A stretch of 64,000 nucleotides of DNA, taken from positions 1 through 64,000 of the forward strand of contig NZ_JAEUAX010000011.1 of NCBI RefSeq assembly GCF_019511645.1. The letters are read 5' to 3'. The position numbers and the translations under genes were made by a program. This document shows, piece after piece, positions 7,827 to 20,713 of this stretch. The notes under the pieces were generated by a model. That model saw nothing but the letters and a program-made list of their open reading frames with translations, was not told the origin of the DNA and did no database searches. The stretch's first letter is position 1. Each line of letters starts with the position of its first letter. This stretch comes from Microbacterium ureisolvens (GTDB taxonomy: Bacteria > Actinomycetota > Actinomycetes > Actinomycetales > Microbacteriaceae).

Positions 7827-10651
7827 TAGCCGTTGCCGTTGTCGTCGCCGCCACCGGGTCCGCGGCCGCCCCCGGCGCCGCAGATCACGGCGGAGTAATC
7901 GACGGTGATCGAGGTGTTCCGGTTCACCACGGAGCCGGCCGCTGGATTGGTCGCGCCGGCCTTGGTCTGTGTGCCGAGGCTGGCATCGACCGTGCAGGTG
8001 CCATCGCCGACGTTGCCGAAGCCCGCGCTGCGCAGCGCTTTCTTGGCGTCCTCGAGCGAGCTGCCCGCGACGCTGGGAACTGCGACGCCCTGCACGTTGC
8101 TGGGGCTGATCGTCACCGTCGTCCCGCCGGCGACCTTACCCGCACCGGGGTTCTGCGCCGCGACGACTCCTTCCGGCAGGTCGGAATCGACAGGGGCGCC
8201 GACCTCGACGCTGAAGCCCGCGTCGGAGAGGATTTGCGACGCCTCATCGATCGACTTGCCGACGACGTTCGGCAGGTCGGTGAGGATCTGCTTCGTAAGG
8301 TTGGCGTCGGGACTGGCGAACGCATCACCGCCATACGCGGCGTTCGCCGCGCCCTGAACGGCCCTTGTGATCCGATAGCGGATATCGGACAGCTTGTTGC
8401 CGTTGTGCCACGTCTTGAAGATGTCGCCGCCGCCGTCGACGTTGCCCGCCCAGGTTGCGGTCGCGACCTTGGTGCTCGACTCGACGAGCCAAGATTGGAT
8501 CGACTCGTGCGTTCCGGTCTTACCGATGAGCGGCGTGCCGTCGTTCGGGTTTCCACTCTGACCGGTTCCGCCGCCGCGCATCACGCCCTGCAACGCGTAG
8601 GCCGCGGTGGCGGCCACATTCGGCTCGATCACCTGGGTGCACGTACGCGCAGGCTTCGGCAGCTCATTCCCATCCGAGTCGGTGATGCGATCGATGGCCT
8701 GAGGCTGGCAGTAGACACCGTTGTTGGCGACGGTGGCGTAGGCCTCCGCGATGGCGATCGGCGACACCTCGCTGACGCCGATGATCGAGGTCAGGGTATC
8801 CATCGTGACTTCGCCGCCCTTGGGGTTGAGGACGCCCATCCTGGTGGCGACGTTCTTGATGTCGCAGAGATCGAGCTTCTCGGCCATCGCGAAGTATCCG
8901 GTGTTCAGCGATGAGGCGGTGAACTGCATCGGTGTGCCAACACGTCCGGGCGCCTTGCCGAAGTTGTTCACGATCGTGTTGCCTTCGTTGTACCAATCGC
9001 CCTTACCGCAGGAGTTGGTCATCTTCTTGAAGACGCGGACCGTCCCGTTGAGCGTCTCGTTGACCGAATGGCCCTTCTCCAACCAGTCGATGAGGGTGAA
9101 GAGCTTGAACGTCGACCCCGCGTTGAAGCCGCCCGAGTTGCCGAACTGCGAGTCGCCCGCGAAGACGAGTGACGAGTAGTTCCAGTCGTCCTTGACCGCT
9201 GCGTCCTCGCTGAACTGCGTGTTCTGCGCGATCGACAGAATGCGCCCTGTGGCCGCCTCGATGCTCACCGTGGTGGACCCGAAACGACCGCCCGCAGGCC
9301 AGTCCTTGGTTCCAGGCATCGCGGGGTTGGCCGGCGCATTCGCCGCCATCGCTTCCTGCGCGGTCGCCTGGATGCGTGGGTCGAGAGTGGTGTACACGTT
9401 CAGCCCGCCGCGCTGCAGCAGTGCGCGACGCTCGTCGTCGGTCTCGCCGAAGGCGGGATCCTTGAGGATGACGTCCTTGACGTACTGGCAGAAGTACTCC
9501 GCACCCGCGGCGTTTACACACCCGGTCTCCGCGCGCACGACGTTCGGCGTGATCGGCCAGACGGCAGCCTCGACATACTGCTCGTGGGTGATCTTGCCGT
9601 CATCGAGCATGCGGCTCAGCACATACAGCTGGCGCACCTTGGTCGAGGTGTACCCGTCCGCCGCGGCGAGCTTCTGCTCTTCGGTGATCTCGCCCGACTT
9701 GACGAGGTTGTCGAGGGCGACGAGGTTCGCTCCTTCGTCGATGACGCCGTCCGGAGCCTTGTTGAACGTGGTGCCGTCGGAACTCACAATCGATCCCTCG
9801 GGCTTGTCGATCCGGTAGTTGTTCGGGTTCTGCACCATGCCCGCGAGGGTCGCCGCCTGAGCCACCGTCAGGTTGGCTGCCGTCGTGCCGAAGTACTGGC
9901 GTGCGGCTGATTCGATGCCGTAAGTGACCCCGCCCCAGTTGGCGATGTTCATGTAACCGAGCAGAATGTCGTTCTTCGAGTACTTCTGCTCGAGGGCGAT
10001 GGCGTATCGCATCTCCTGCAGCTTGCGGGCGTAGCCCTCGGAACCCTCGGCCGTTGTGGCGTCAGTCCAGCAGTTGAGCAGGACCTGCGCGCGGGGGATG
10101 ATCTTCGGATTGCCGTTCTCGTCGAGGACGGCCTCGCCCTTGTCGTCGACCTCGGGGGTGTCGGTTGCGTCCTGCTCACACTTCTGGATCAGGACGTTCT
10201 TGACGTACTGCTGGCTCACCGACGAACCACCCTGGGTCTCGCTGGAACCCCCGGCATTCGACAGCAGCGCGCGTGTCGTGCCGATGAGGTCGATACCTCC
10301 GTGCTGGTAGTAGCGCGGATCCTCACTGGAGAGGAGCGCGTCGTACATCACCGGATTGATCTGATCGAAGTTGACCGGCGTGCGGTCCTGCTCGAGGAAC
10401 TTCGTCAACAGGACAGTCTCACCCGTTTCCGGATTCGTCGCGTAGAAGTTGCTCGGGAGCATGAGCTTGTCGATCTCGAGCGAGCTCGGGAGGTTGTCGA
10501 ACATCGTGATCGCGCGCTCTGCCGCGGTGCTCGTGATCGCGACCGCGGGGGTGACGGTCGCCGCAATGAGGACACCGGCTGCGGCACTGAGGCCGACGAG
10601 CCCGGCGAGTCCGCCGAGCACACCGGTGGCCGTGCGTTTGGTATCAGGCAT
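7826..10651 (-). CDS. ponA: Bifunctional class A penicillin-binding protein with PASTA domains
   Basis: Peptidoglycan glycosyltransferase/transpeptidase of 941 residues, anchored by one N-terminal helix. The GT51 domain has catalytic Glu110 in SSEDPRYYQHGG and the QGGSSVSQQ motif at 140-148. The transpeptidase domain has the SxxK serine Ser513 (GSTFK), SLN, and KTG at Lys711. Two PASTA repeats follow, beginning PNVVGKSIDEA and VPSVAGSSLEDA, then a Gly/Asn/Asp tail. PASTA modules bind uncrosslinked peptidoglycan or muropeptides. On the minus strand TACGAT lies 7 nt before the ATG, suggesting a leaderless mRNA. Confidence 0.95.
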   Translation of the reverse strand: MPDTKRTATGVLGGLAGLVGLSAAAGVLIAATVTPAVAITSTAAERAITMFDNLPSSLEIDKLMLPSNFYATNPETGETVLLTKFLEQDRTPVNFDQINPVMYDALLSSEDPRYYQHGGIDLIGTTRALLSNAGGSSETQGGSSVSQQYVKNVLIQKCEQDATDTPEVDDKGEAVLDENGNPKIIPRAQVLLNCWTDATTAEGSEGYARKLQEMRYAIALEQKYSKNDILLGYMNIANWGGVTYGIESAARQYFGTTAANLTVAQAATLAGMVQNPNNYRIDKPEGSIVSSDGTTFNKAPDGVIDEGANLVALDNLVKSGEITEEQKLAAADGYTSTKVRQLYVLSRMLDDGKITHEQYVEAAVWPITPNVVRAETGCVNAAGAEYFCQYVKDVILKDPAFGETDDERRALLQRGGLNVYTTLDPRIQATAQEAMAANAPANPAMPGTKDWPAGGRFGSTTVSIEAATGRILSIAQNTQFSEDAAVKDDWNYSSLVFAGDSQFGNSGGFNAGSTFKLFTLIDWLEKGHSVNETLNGTVRVFKKMTNSCGKGDWYNEGNTIVNNFGKAPGRVGTPMQFTASSLNTGYFAMAEKLDLCDIKNVATRMGVLNPKGGEVTMDTLTSIIGVSEVSPIAIAEAYATVANNGVYCQPQAIDRITDSDGNELPKPARTCTQVIEPNVAATAAYALQGVMRGGGTGQSGNPNDGTPLIGKTGTHESIQSWLVESSTKVATATWAGNVDGGGDIFKTWHNGNKLSDIRYRITRAVQGAANAAYGGDAFASPDANLTKQILTDLPNVVGKSIDEASQILSDAGFSVEVGAPVDSDLPEGVVAAQNPGAGKVAGGTTVTISPSNVQGVAVPSVAGSSLEDAKKALRSAGFGNVGDGTCTVDASLGTQTKAGATNPAAGSVVNRNTSITVDYSAVICGAGGGRGPGGGDDNGNG

Positions 10652-10759
10652 AGGCTTGATCGTAGGGGAACTACCTGGGCGAAACCCCGACGCACCCGCG
10701 CGCGCGAGGCTGATTCCCAGCCGCGTCAGCCCATTCCACCGCAGACTCTAGGAGCCGCG

Positions 10760-10975
10760 ATGATGACGTGGGAGTACCTCACCACGCCCCTTCTGATCCA
10801 CAACACCGCAGCGATCCTCAACAACTGGGGCAAGCAGGGCTGGGAGCTCGTGCAGGTGGTGCAGGGCCCCGAGGGCGGCCTGGTCGCCTACTTCAAGCGC
10901 CCATCCGGCGGCGGTGAGCAGAACGCCGGACTGGATGCTGCGGCCCAGGCCGCCAAGCAGTTCGAGGAGGCGTGA
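10760..10975 (+). CDS. DUF4177 domain small protein
   Basis: A 71-residue protein with the DUF4177 pattern: WEYLTTPLL, then NNWGKQGWELVQVV and YFKRP. Function is unknown. AGGAG at 10750-10754 supports ATG 10760; the adjacent ATG at 10763 is an alternative. It ends 2 nt before the RidA gene and is probably co-transcribed with it. Confidence 0.85.
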   Translation: MMTWEYLTTPLLIHNTAAILNNWGKQGWELVQVVQGPEGGLVAYFKRPSGGGEQNAGLDAAAQAAKQFEEA

Positions 10976-10977
10976 GC

Positions 10978-11445
10978 ATGAGCGTGAGCGCCCGCCTCGC
11001 CGAACTCGGCATCGAGCTTCCCGGCGTCGTGCCGCCCGTCGCCGCGTACGTGCCTGCGAAAGCGCACGGCGACCTCGTCTACACCGCCGGGCAGCTGCCG
11101 ATGGTCTCCGGCGCACTGCCGGCGACCGGCAAGGTCGGCGAGGGCGACGGACTGGTTTCCGCGTCCGACGCGAAGGGCTACGCGCGCCAGAGCGCCCTCA
11201 ACGCCATCGCCGCCGCGGCGGCCGCCGTCGGCGGGGTGGACCGCCTCACCGGCGTCCTCAAGGTCACCGGGTTCGTCGCATCAGTCCCCGAGTTCACCGG
11301 TCAGCCCGGCGTCATCAACGGCGCCAGCGAGCTGCTCGGCCAGGTCTTCGGCGACGCGGGCACCCACGCGCGCTCGGCGGTGGGCGTGCCCGTGCTGCCG
11401 CTGGACGCCCCCGTCGAGGTCGAGGTCGTCTTCTCGTTCGCCTGA
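10978..11445 (+). CDS. RidA (YjgF/YER057c/UK114) family protein
   Basis: A 155-residue trimer-forming RidA-type protein; family members hydrolyse reactive enamine/imine intermediates made by PLP enzymes. The visible family features are the YTAGQLPM segment, the long RQSALNAIAAAAAAVGG helix and VFGDAGTHARSAVGV, but the standard catalytic Arg context is in the subfamily form, so exact activity is uncertain. GGAGG at 10966-10970 places the start at ATG 10978 rather than the GTG six bases earlier. It overlaps nothing and is coupled to the DUF4177 gene. Confidence 0.88.
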   Translation: MSVSARLAELGIELPGVVPPVAAYVPAKAHGDLVYTAGQLPMVSGALPATGKVGEGDGLVSASDAKGYARQSALNAIAAAAAAVGGVDRLTGVLKVTGFVASVPEFTGQPGVINGASELLGQVFGDAGTHARSAVGVPVLPLDAPVEVEVVFSFA

Positions 11446-11470
11446 GCGGCGACAGGAACCACAGACAGCG

Positions 11471-11511
11471 AAGAGCGGATGCTGCAGCCACGGGCTGCAG
11501 CATCCGCTCTT
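11471..11511. terminator. Bidirectional terminator, AGCGGATGC-type stem
   Basis: A perfect 19-bp stem (11471-11489 with 11493-11511) with 3-nt loop, ending in CTCTTGT on the plus side and the complementary AGAG/T-rich end on the minus side. It separates the convergent RidA gene and acs. The stem core AGCGGATGC/GCATCCGCT recurs in two other terminators in the window. Confidence 0.85.
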
Positions 11512-11519
11512 GTCATTCG

Positions 11520-13511
<1,992 letters not shown>

Positions 13512-13937
13512 GGGAGCGCGCTCCTTTGCGGGCTGGGTCGAAGCCGAGGGGTGTCGGCGAGTCTGCCAGGAAATGTACCCACCCCCGCCGGAACGGACTA
13601 CCCCCGATAGTAGGGGGGCTCTCATACATCGATCCCGACCGATATATCAGTGAGAATCCTCTCCTTTTCGTTTTGTCAGGACCCTTGCCTCGCATATGCT
13701 GACCGATGGCCGAACATCGATTCTGGCATTGCGGCACCCGACGTCACCCCCCGAATTCGGGGCCGCGCTTGGCGGCATCCCATTCCCCCCATGGGATGCC
13801 GCCTCCATTTGTTGGGAGCGGTTCCGCGGTCCGCCCGCACGGCGCCGGCTCCTCCCCAGCGGCGTTCGCGGCGCAGCTCTCCCCCGATGACGTGATCCGC
13901 CGACCGGCAGGGGCACGGGGCTCCGTACCGTCGGAGC
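13512..13937. other. Intergenic region between acs and the tad cluster
   Basis: No convincing gene in 426 bp. It holds the acs promoter (TACTAT, minus, 13607-13612); an AT-richer stretch at 13626-13700; a plus-strand promoter-like pair TTGTCA (13673-13678), 16 bp, TATGCT (13695-13700); a perfect 13-bp hairpin 13771-13783 / 13791-13803 with a C-rich loop; and TACCGT at 13926-13931, 6 nt before the tadA ATG. The ORF starting at 13706 runs into tadA in another frame and has no family match I know. Confidence 0.6.
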
Positions 13938-15158
13938 ATGTCCGCACCGTTCGTCGTCCGTCCCCGCTCCGGGAACTCGGCCGAGCTCACGGCGAAGGAA
14001 TGGACGGATGCTGCGCCCCGGCCTGCGTCGATCCGACCGGCGTCCGCTCCGCCGGCCGTGGCGCGGTCCGCGGACGCGTGGGTGCCTCACCGGGGACGTG
14101 CCGACGGGCAGCCCGGTGCGGCGAATCCGGTGCCGCTCCTCGCGCCGAGTGAAGCAGCGAGACCAGCGGCGAACCCTGGCCGTGCGATGGCAGCGGCGCT
14201 CGCGAAGGGTCGGGCGCAGCGGCATCCCGTCCTCGAGCCCTTCGCGGCCTACCTGGATGACCCGGACGTCACCGACCTGTTCGTCAATGGTGCGACGGGG
14301 CTGTTCGTCGATCGCGGGGCCGGCGTCGTGCCGGCGCGAGAGTGGCGTGCGACCGAAGAAGAAGTGCGCGATCTCGCCGTGGCGCTCATCGGCCTCGGCG
14401 GACGCCACATCGACGACGCCGCGCCGTGCGTGGACGTGCGCCTCGACGGCGGCATCCGCGTCCACGCCGTGCTGCCGCCGATCGCCCCCGAAGGCACGGT
14501 GCTGTCGATCCGCGTGCCGCGTCTGGGCGCTGCCACGCTCGACGACCTGCAGCGCACCGGGATGTTCGATGAGGACGTGCGCGGGCGCTTGGCCGACGCG
14601 ATCGCCGGTCGCGCCAACCTGCTGGTGTCGGGGGCGGCCGGGGCGGGCAAGACCACGCTGCTCGCGGCGCTTCTCGCCGAGGCGCCCGCGCACGAGCGCA
14701 TCGTCACGATCGAGGATGTGGCGGAGCTGCGGATCGCGCACCCGCACCACGTGCGTCTCGAGGCCCGTCAGCCCAACATCGAGGGGTCCGGTGGTATCGG
14801 TCTCGCCCGGTTGGTGCGGGAGGCGCTGCGCATGCGGCCCGACCGGCTCGTGGTGGGGGAGTGCCGCGGCGACGAAGTCCGGGAGCTTCTATCGGCGCTG
14901 AACACCGGCCACGACGGCGGAGCCGGCACCGTGCACGCGAACGGACTCCACGACGTGCCGGCCCGGCTCGAGGCGCTCGGCGCCCCGGCCGGACTCGACG
15001 ACCGCGCGCTCGCCAGACAGACGGCCAGTGCGATCGGGCTCGTCGTGCACGTCGAGCGGAGCGCGGACGGCTCGCGCCGCATCGCCGGAGTCGGTCGCCC
15101 TGTCGTCGGCGGCGACGGGCGTCTCGCGATCGAGGAGGAGCGATGGGGCTCTCGTTGA
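13938..15158 (+). CDS. tadA: Tad pilus assembly ATPase (TadA/CpaF)
   Basis: Cytoplasmic secretion ATPase of 406 residues that powers Flp-type pilus assembly. After a low-complexity N-terminus of about 90 residues comes the N-terminal domain (VTDLFVNGATGLFVDRG), Walker A GAAGAGKTT with Lys238, the Asp box TIEDVAELRI, Walker B RLVVGECRG and the His box TGHDGGAGTVHANG. The order matches the Rv3659c-Rv3654c cluster of M. tuberculosis. TACCGT 6 nt before ATG 13938 suggests a leaderless start. It overlaps the next gene by 16 nt. Confidence 0.93.
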   Translation: MSAPFVVRPRSGNSAELTAKEWTDAAPRPASIRPASAPPAVARSADAWVPHRGRADGQPGAANPVPLLAPSEAARPAANPGRAMAAALAKGRAQRHPVLEPFAAYLDDPDVTDLFVNGATGLFVDRGAGVVPAREWRATEEEVRDLAVALIGLGGRHIDDAAPCVDVRLDGGIRVHAVLPPIAPEGTVLSIRVPRLGAATLDDLQRTGMFDEDVRGRLADAIAGRANLLVSGAAGAGKTTLLAALLAEAPAHERIVTIEDVAELRIAHPHHVRLEARQPNIEGSGGIGLARLVREALRMRPDRLVVGECRGDEVRELLSALNTGHDGGAGTVHANGLHDVPARLEALGAPAGLDDRALARQTASAIGLVVHVERSADGSRRIAGVGRPVVGGDGRLAIEEERWGSR

Positions 15159-16189
15159 CACGGGGCGCTGACGCCCAGGGCCTGCTGCCTCGATCGCCGT
15201 CATGGTCGCGACGCCCGCCGTCGTCTCGCCGCCGGGCGTCAGTCCCGTCCCCCGCGTCGTCGGCGGATGTCGCGGAGACCGTGCTGCGGCTGGCGGTGCT
15301 GCTGCAGGCGGGGGTGGCGCCGGCGCGAGCCTGGGAGCATCTCGCCCGCGCCGGCGACCCGGCGGCGGAGCACGTCGCCTCGGCGATCGGACGAGGCCAG
15401 CCGCTGCCCGAAGCGATCGCGACCGCGGGGTCCGGTGCGTGGCGCGAGGTCGCCGTCGCATCCCACGTGGCGCTGGTCGTCGGTGCACCACTCGCCGAGT
15501 GCCTGCGCGGACTCGCCGCCGCGCTGCGGGACGCGCAGGAGGCGGCCGACGATGTGCGGGTTGCCCTCGCCGAGCCAGCAGGAACAGCTCGGCTCATGGG
15601 CTGGCTTCCGCTCGTCGCGGTGGGGCTGGGCGCAGCGCTTGGTTTCGACACCTTCGGCACCCTGTTCGCGAGCCCGCTCGGCCTGGCCTGTCTCGCCGGC
15701 GGTGCGGTGCTCATCCTCGCCGCACAGAGGTGGACGAAGCGGCTGGTGCGCGCGGCTGCGACGTCGGAGGAAGCGCCCGGCCTGGACGCGGAGTTGATCG
15801 CGATCGCGCTGAGCGGAGGGGTGTCCATCGATCGGGCGCGGGCGGTCGTGCAGGAGGCACGCCGGCGGGGGACCGTGGACGAAAGTGCCGCGTGGCACGC
15901 CGGCTCCGAGCGCGAAACCACCGATATCGACGAGCAGCCGGGCGAATCTGACGACGTCGACGCCGTGCTCGCCCTGTCGCGGACGGCGGGCGTGCCCGCC
16001 GTCGAGCTGCTACGGGCTTCCGCCGCCCACGCCCGGCATCGCGCCCGGGTCGAGGCCCGTCTGCGTGCCGCCCGGCTCTCGTCGAGGCTGCTCATTCCCC
16101 TGGGCGTCTGCACGCTGCCCGCCTTCCTCCTCCTCGGCGTCGCGCCGATGCTGCTCAGCGTCATGTCGACCATGTCGGTGTCGCTGTGA
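15143..16189 (+). CDS. Fused TadB-TadC inner-membrane platform protein
   Basis: A 348-residue type II secretion F-like membrane protein. Two copies of a T2SSF-like unit are visible: about 40-170 (VAETVLRLAVLLQAGVAPARAW) followed by hydrophobic segments about 155-195, and about 215-330 (LDAELIAIALSGGVSIDRA) followed by the C-terminal helix pair with LLIPLGVCTLPAFLLLGVAP. TadB and TadC are usually separate proteins, so this looks like a shortened fusion of both. ATG 15143 lies inside the end of tadA, preceded by GAGGAG at 15134-15139. Confidence 0.82.
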   Translation: MGLSLTRGADAQGLLPRSPSWSRRPPSSRRRASVPSPASSADVAETVLRLAVLLQAGVAPARAWEHLARAGDPAAEHVASAIGRGQPLPEAIATAGSGAWREVAVASHVALVVGAPLAECLRGLAAALRDAQEAADDVRVALAEPAGTARLMGWLPLVAVGLGAALGFDTFGTLFASPLGLACLAGGAVLILAAQRWTKRLVRAAATSEEAPGLDAELIAIALSGGVSIDRARAVVQEARRRGTVDESAAWHAGSERETTDIDEQPGESDDVDAVLALSRTAGVPAVELLRASAAHARHRARVEARLRAARLSSRLLIPLGVCTLPAFLLLGVAPMLLSVMSTMSVSL

Positions 16190-16276
16190 CGAACCAGGGG
16201 CTCGCCCGCGACGCCCTCGACTCGCCATCGCCCTCAGACCGTGCCCGACCCACGAATCCATCGAACGGAGAACCCC

Positions 16277-16519
16277 ATGTCCCTGTCCCGAACCGACCGA
16301 GTCGTCCCTCCTCTCACGCGCCGCCGAGCCGAACGCCTGTTCGCGCCTCGGGAGGCCGAGCTCACCGGGGGCGATGACACCGGAGCTGCGACGGCCGAGT
16401 ACGCCATCGCGACGATGGCCGCCGTCGCCTTCGCTGGGCTGCTCGTCGTGATCATGCGGTCCGACGAGGTGCGGACGATCCTCACCGATCTCGTACGACG
16501 CGCTCTCACGGTGGCGTGA
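16277..16519 (+). CDS. DUF4244 protein, Flp/Tad pilin candidate
   Basis: An 80-residue small protein with a charged N-terminus, a DTGAATAEYAIATMAAVAFAGLL segment (split around residues 36-58) and a single membrane helix. The AATAEYAI motif resembles the processing/assembly region of Flp pilins, with the Glu five residues into the mature part. Position matches Rv3656c, the pilin of the mycobacterial cluster. ATG 16277 has GGAG at 16267-16270. Its stop overlaps the next start (TGATG). Confidence 0.82.
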   Translation: MSLSRTDRVVPPLTRRRAERLFAPREAELTGGDDTGAATAEYAIATMAAVAFAGLLVVIMRSDEVRTILTDLVRRALTVA

Positions 16520-16851
16520 TGCGGCCGCGGCTGGGCGACGACCGCGGTGCGGTCGTCGCCGAGTTCGCGGTCGCCCTCCCCGCTGTCGTCGTCGTGCTGG
16601 TTCTCGGCGTGGGAGCACTCGCCGGAGCATCCCGGCAGGTGCGGCTGCAGGATGCTGTGGCGGATGCGGCACGCCTGAGCGCTCGCGGGGAGTCCGACCA
16701 GCGCGTGCGCCAGGCCGTCGCCACGACGGTGGGCGAGGCATCCGTCGAGATCACGTCGCGCGGGGATCTGGTGTGCGTGTCGGCATCCGCGCCGGCGCTT
16801 TTCGGAGTGCGGATCACGGCCGCCGGGTGCGCGCTGGCGGGCGGGCTGTGA
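16519..16851 (+). CDS. TadE-like minor pilin
   Basis: A 110-residue pseudopilin-type protein. After a short RLGDDRGAVVAEFAVALP leader (the GAVVAEFA motif is the TadE/TadG hallmark) comes one long hydrophobic helix VVVVLVLGVGALAGA, then a small extracytoplasmic domain with two cysteines (VCVSAS, AGCALAG). It probably forms a minor pilus or assembly component. ATG 16519 overlaps the pilin stop, implying coupled translation; a GTG at 16516 is possible. Confidence 0.85.
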   Translation: MRPRLGDDRGAVVAEFAVALPAVVVVLVLGVGALAGASRQVRLQDAVADAARLSARGESDQRVRQAVATTVGEASVEITSRGDLVCVSASAPALFGVRITAAGCALAGGL

Positions 16852-16897
16852 ACGCGCGCGGTGGCGCCGTCGCCCGGCCGGCGATCGGGCCGGGCTG

Positions 16898-17215
16898 ATG
16901 GCGGGGACGATGGCGGCCGTCGGGATCCTCGCCGCCGCAGCGGTGCTCACGGCTGGGCTCGCCGGCGCCGGCGCTGCTGCCGTCGCGAGCCAGCGACTGG
17001 CCTCGGCGGCCGATGCCGGGGCGCTCGCCGCCGCGGACGCGGCATCCGGTGCGGTTCCCGGTGTCCCGTGCGAGCGGGCCGGCGAGGTCGCGGGTGCTTT
17101 CGGCACCGTCGTCGAGGCGTGCGAGCTCGACGAGCTGATCGCAACGGTGACCGTGTCGATGCGCCTCGGACCGCTCGCCGCGCGGGCGTCGGCTCGTGCC
17201 GGGCCGCCGCCCTGA
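16898..17215 (+). CDS. TadE-like protein of the Rv3654c type
   Basis: A 105-residue protein with one N-terminal helix (AAVGILAAAAVLTAGLAGAGAAAVA) and SQRLASAADAGALAAADAA, the signature of the 'helicase/secretion neighbourhood TadE-like' family (Rv3654c type). Two Cys (VPCERA, VEACEL) lie in the outer domain. Start is uncertain. A GTG at 16848 overlaps the TadE stop but its frame closes after 16 codons at TGA 16896-16898, which overlaps ATG 16898. The upstream codons in this frame (AGDRAGL) look family-like, so reinitiation or a one-base frameshift are both possible. Confidence 0.75.
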   Translation: MAGTMAAVGILAAAAVLTAGLAGAGAAAVASQRLASAADAGALAAADAASGAVPGVPCERAGEVAGAFGTVVEACELDELIATVTVSMRLGPLAARASARAGPPP

Positions 17216-17282
17216 TCCGGTCTCACAGCGCCCGCACCGGGAACTGGCGTGTATGGTTTGCGTCGAAGAAAGGACGCCCCCG

Positions 17283-19996
<2,714 letters not shown>

Positions 19997-20000
<4 letters not shown>

Positions 20001-20656
20001 CGGCCACAGGCGACACCGCACCGGTCCCTGAGCCCGTCGACGGGCTGTTCGTCACGTTCGAGGGGGGCGACGGCGTCGGCAAGACGACGCAGGCGGCACT
20101 TCTCGAGGCATGGCTGAGGGATGCCGGGAGAACCGTCGTGCGCACGCGCGAGCCCGGCGGCACCGAGGTCGGCGTGCTCATCCGCGACATCGTCCTCCAC
20201 CACCGTGGCGAGGTCGCTCCGCGCGCCGAGGCCCTGCTGTACGCGGCCGACCGGGCGCATCACGTCGAGACGCTGGTGCGTCCCGCGCTCGCGCGCGGCG
20301 AGGTCGTGATCCAGGACCGCTATCTCGACTCGTCCGTCGCCTACCAGGGCGCCGGGCGCGTCCTCGGCCGCGATGAGGTGCGTGAGCTCTCCCTGTGGGC
20401 GACCGGCGGGCTCCTCCCCGACGTCACGGTGCTCCTCGACCTCGACCCCGCATCGGCGCGCGCGCGCCTCGAGGCCGACGAGAAGCCGTTCGACCGCCTC
20501 GAGGCCGAGAAGGAGCACTTCCACGCCCGGGTACGGGAGGAGTTCCTGGCGCTCGCCGCCGCTGAGCCGGAGCGCTTCCTCGTGCTGGACGCCGCCCTGC
20601 CGCCCGACGCGCTCGCCGCCGCCGTGCGGGCGCGTGTGGAGCCGCTGCTCGCATGA
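19997..20656 (+). CDS. tmk: Thymidylate kinase
   Basis: Phosphorylates dTMP to dTDP for DNA synthesis. The 219-residue protein has P-loop FEGGDGVGKTT, the DRY-type QDRYLDSSVAYQG motif and REPGG. GTG 19997 overlaps the topA stop, so it is translated from the same mRNA. The topA-tmk-holB order is typical of actinobacteria. Together with tdk at the window start, both steps from thymidine to dTDP are encoded here. Confidence 0.96.
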
Positions 20657-20713
20657 GGCGAACGCTCGGCCCACGCACAGCCGGTGTCCGGCGCCCCGGT
20701 TAGGCTGGTCCGC

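Noticed and set aside
13598..13620. C-run and G-run around a TACTAT upstream of acs
   Set aside because: The runs are mirror-like rather than a clean inverted repeat; I treat only TACTAT as the acs -10 candidate.
13706..14152. ORF starting shortly after the TTGTCA/TATGCT promoter
   Set aside because: Low-complexity Arg/Pro/Ser content and overlap with the tadA coding frame make a protein unlikely; kept only as a possible leader in the findings.
16186..16377. ORF overlapping the end of the TadBC gene and the pilin
   Set aside because: It is another frame of the pilin region, Pro/Arg-rich with no family features, and the pilin frame has a good ribosome binding site and motif.
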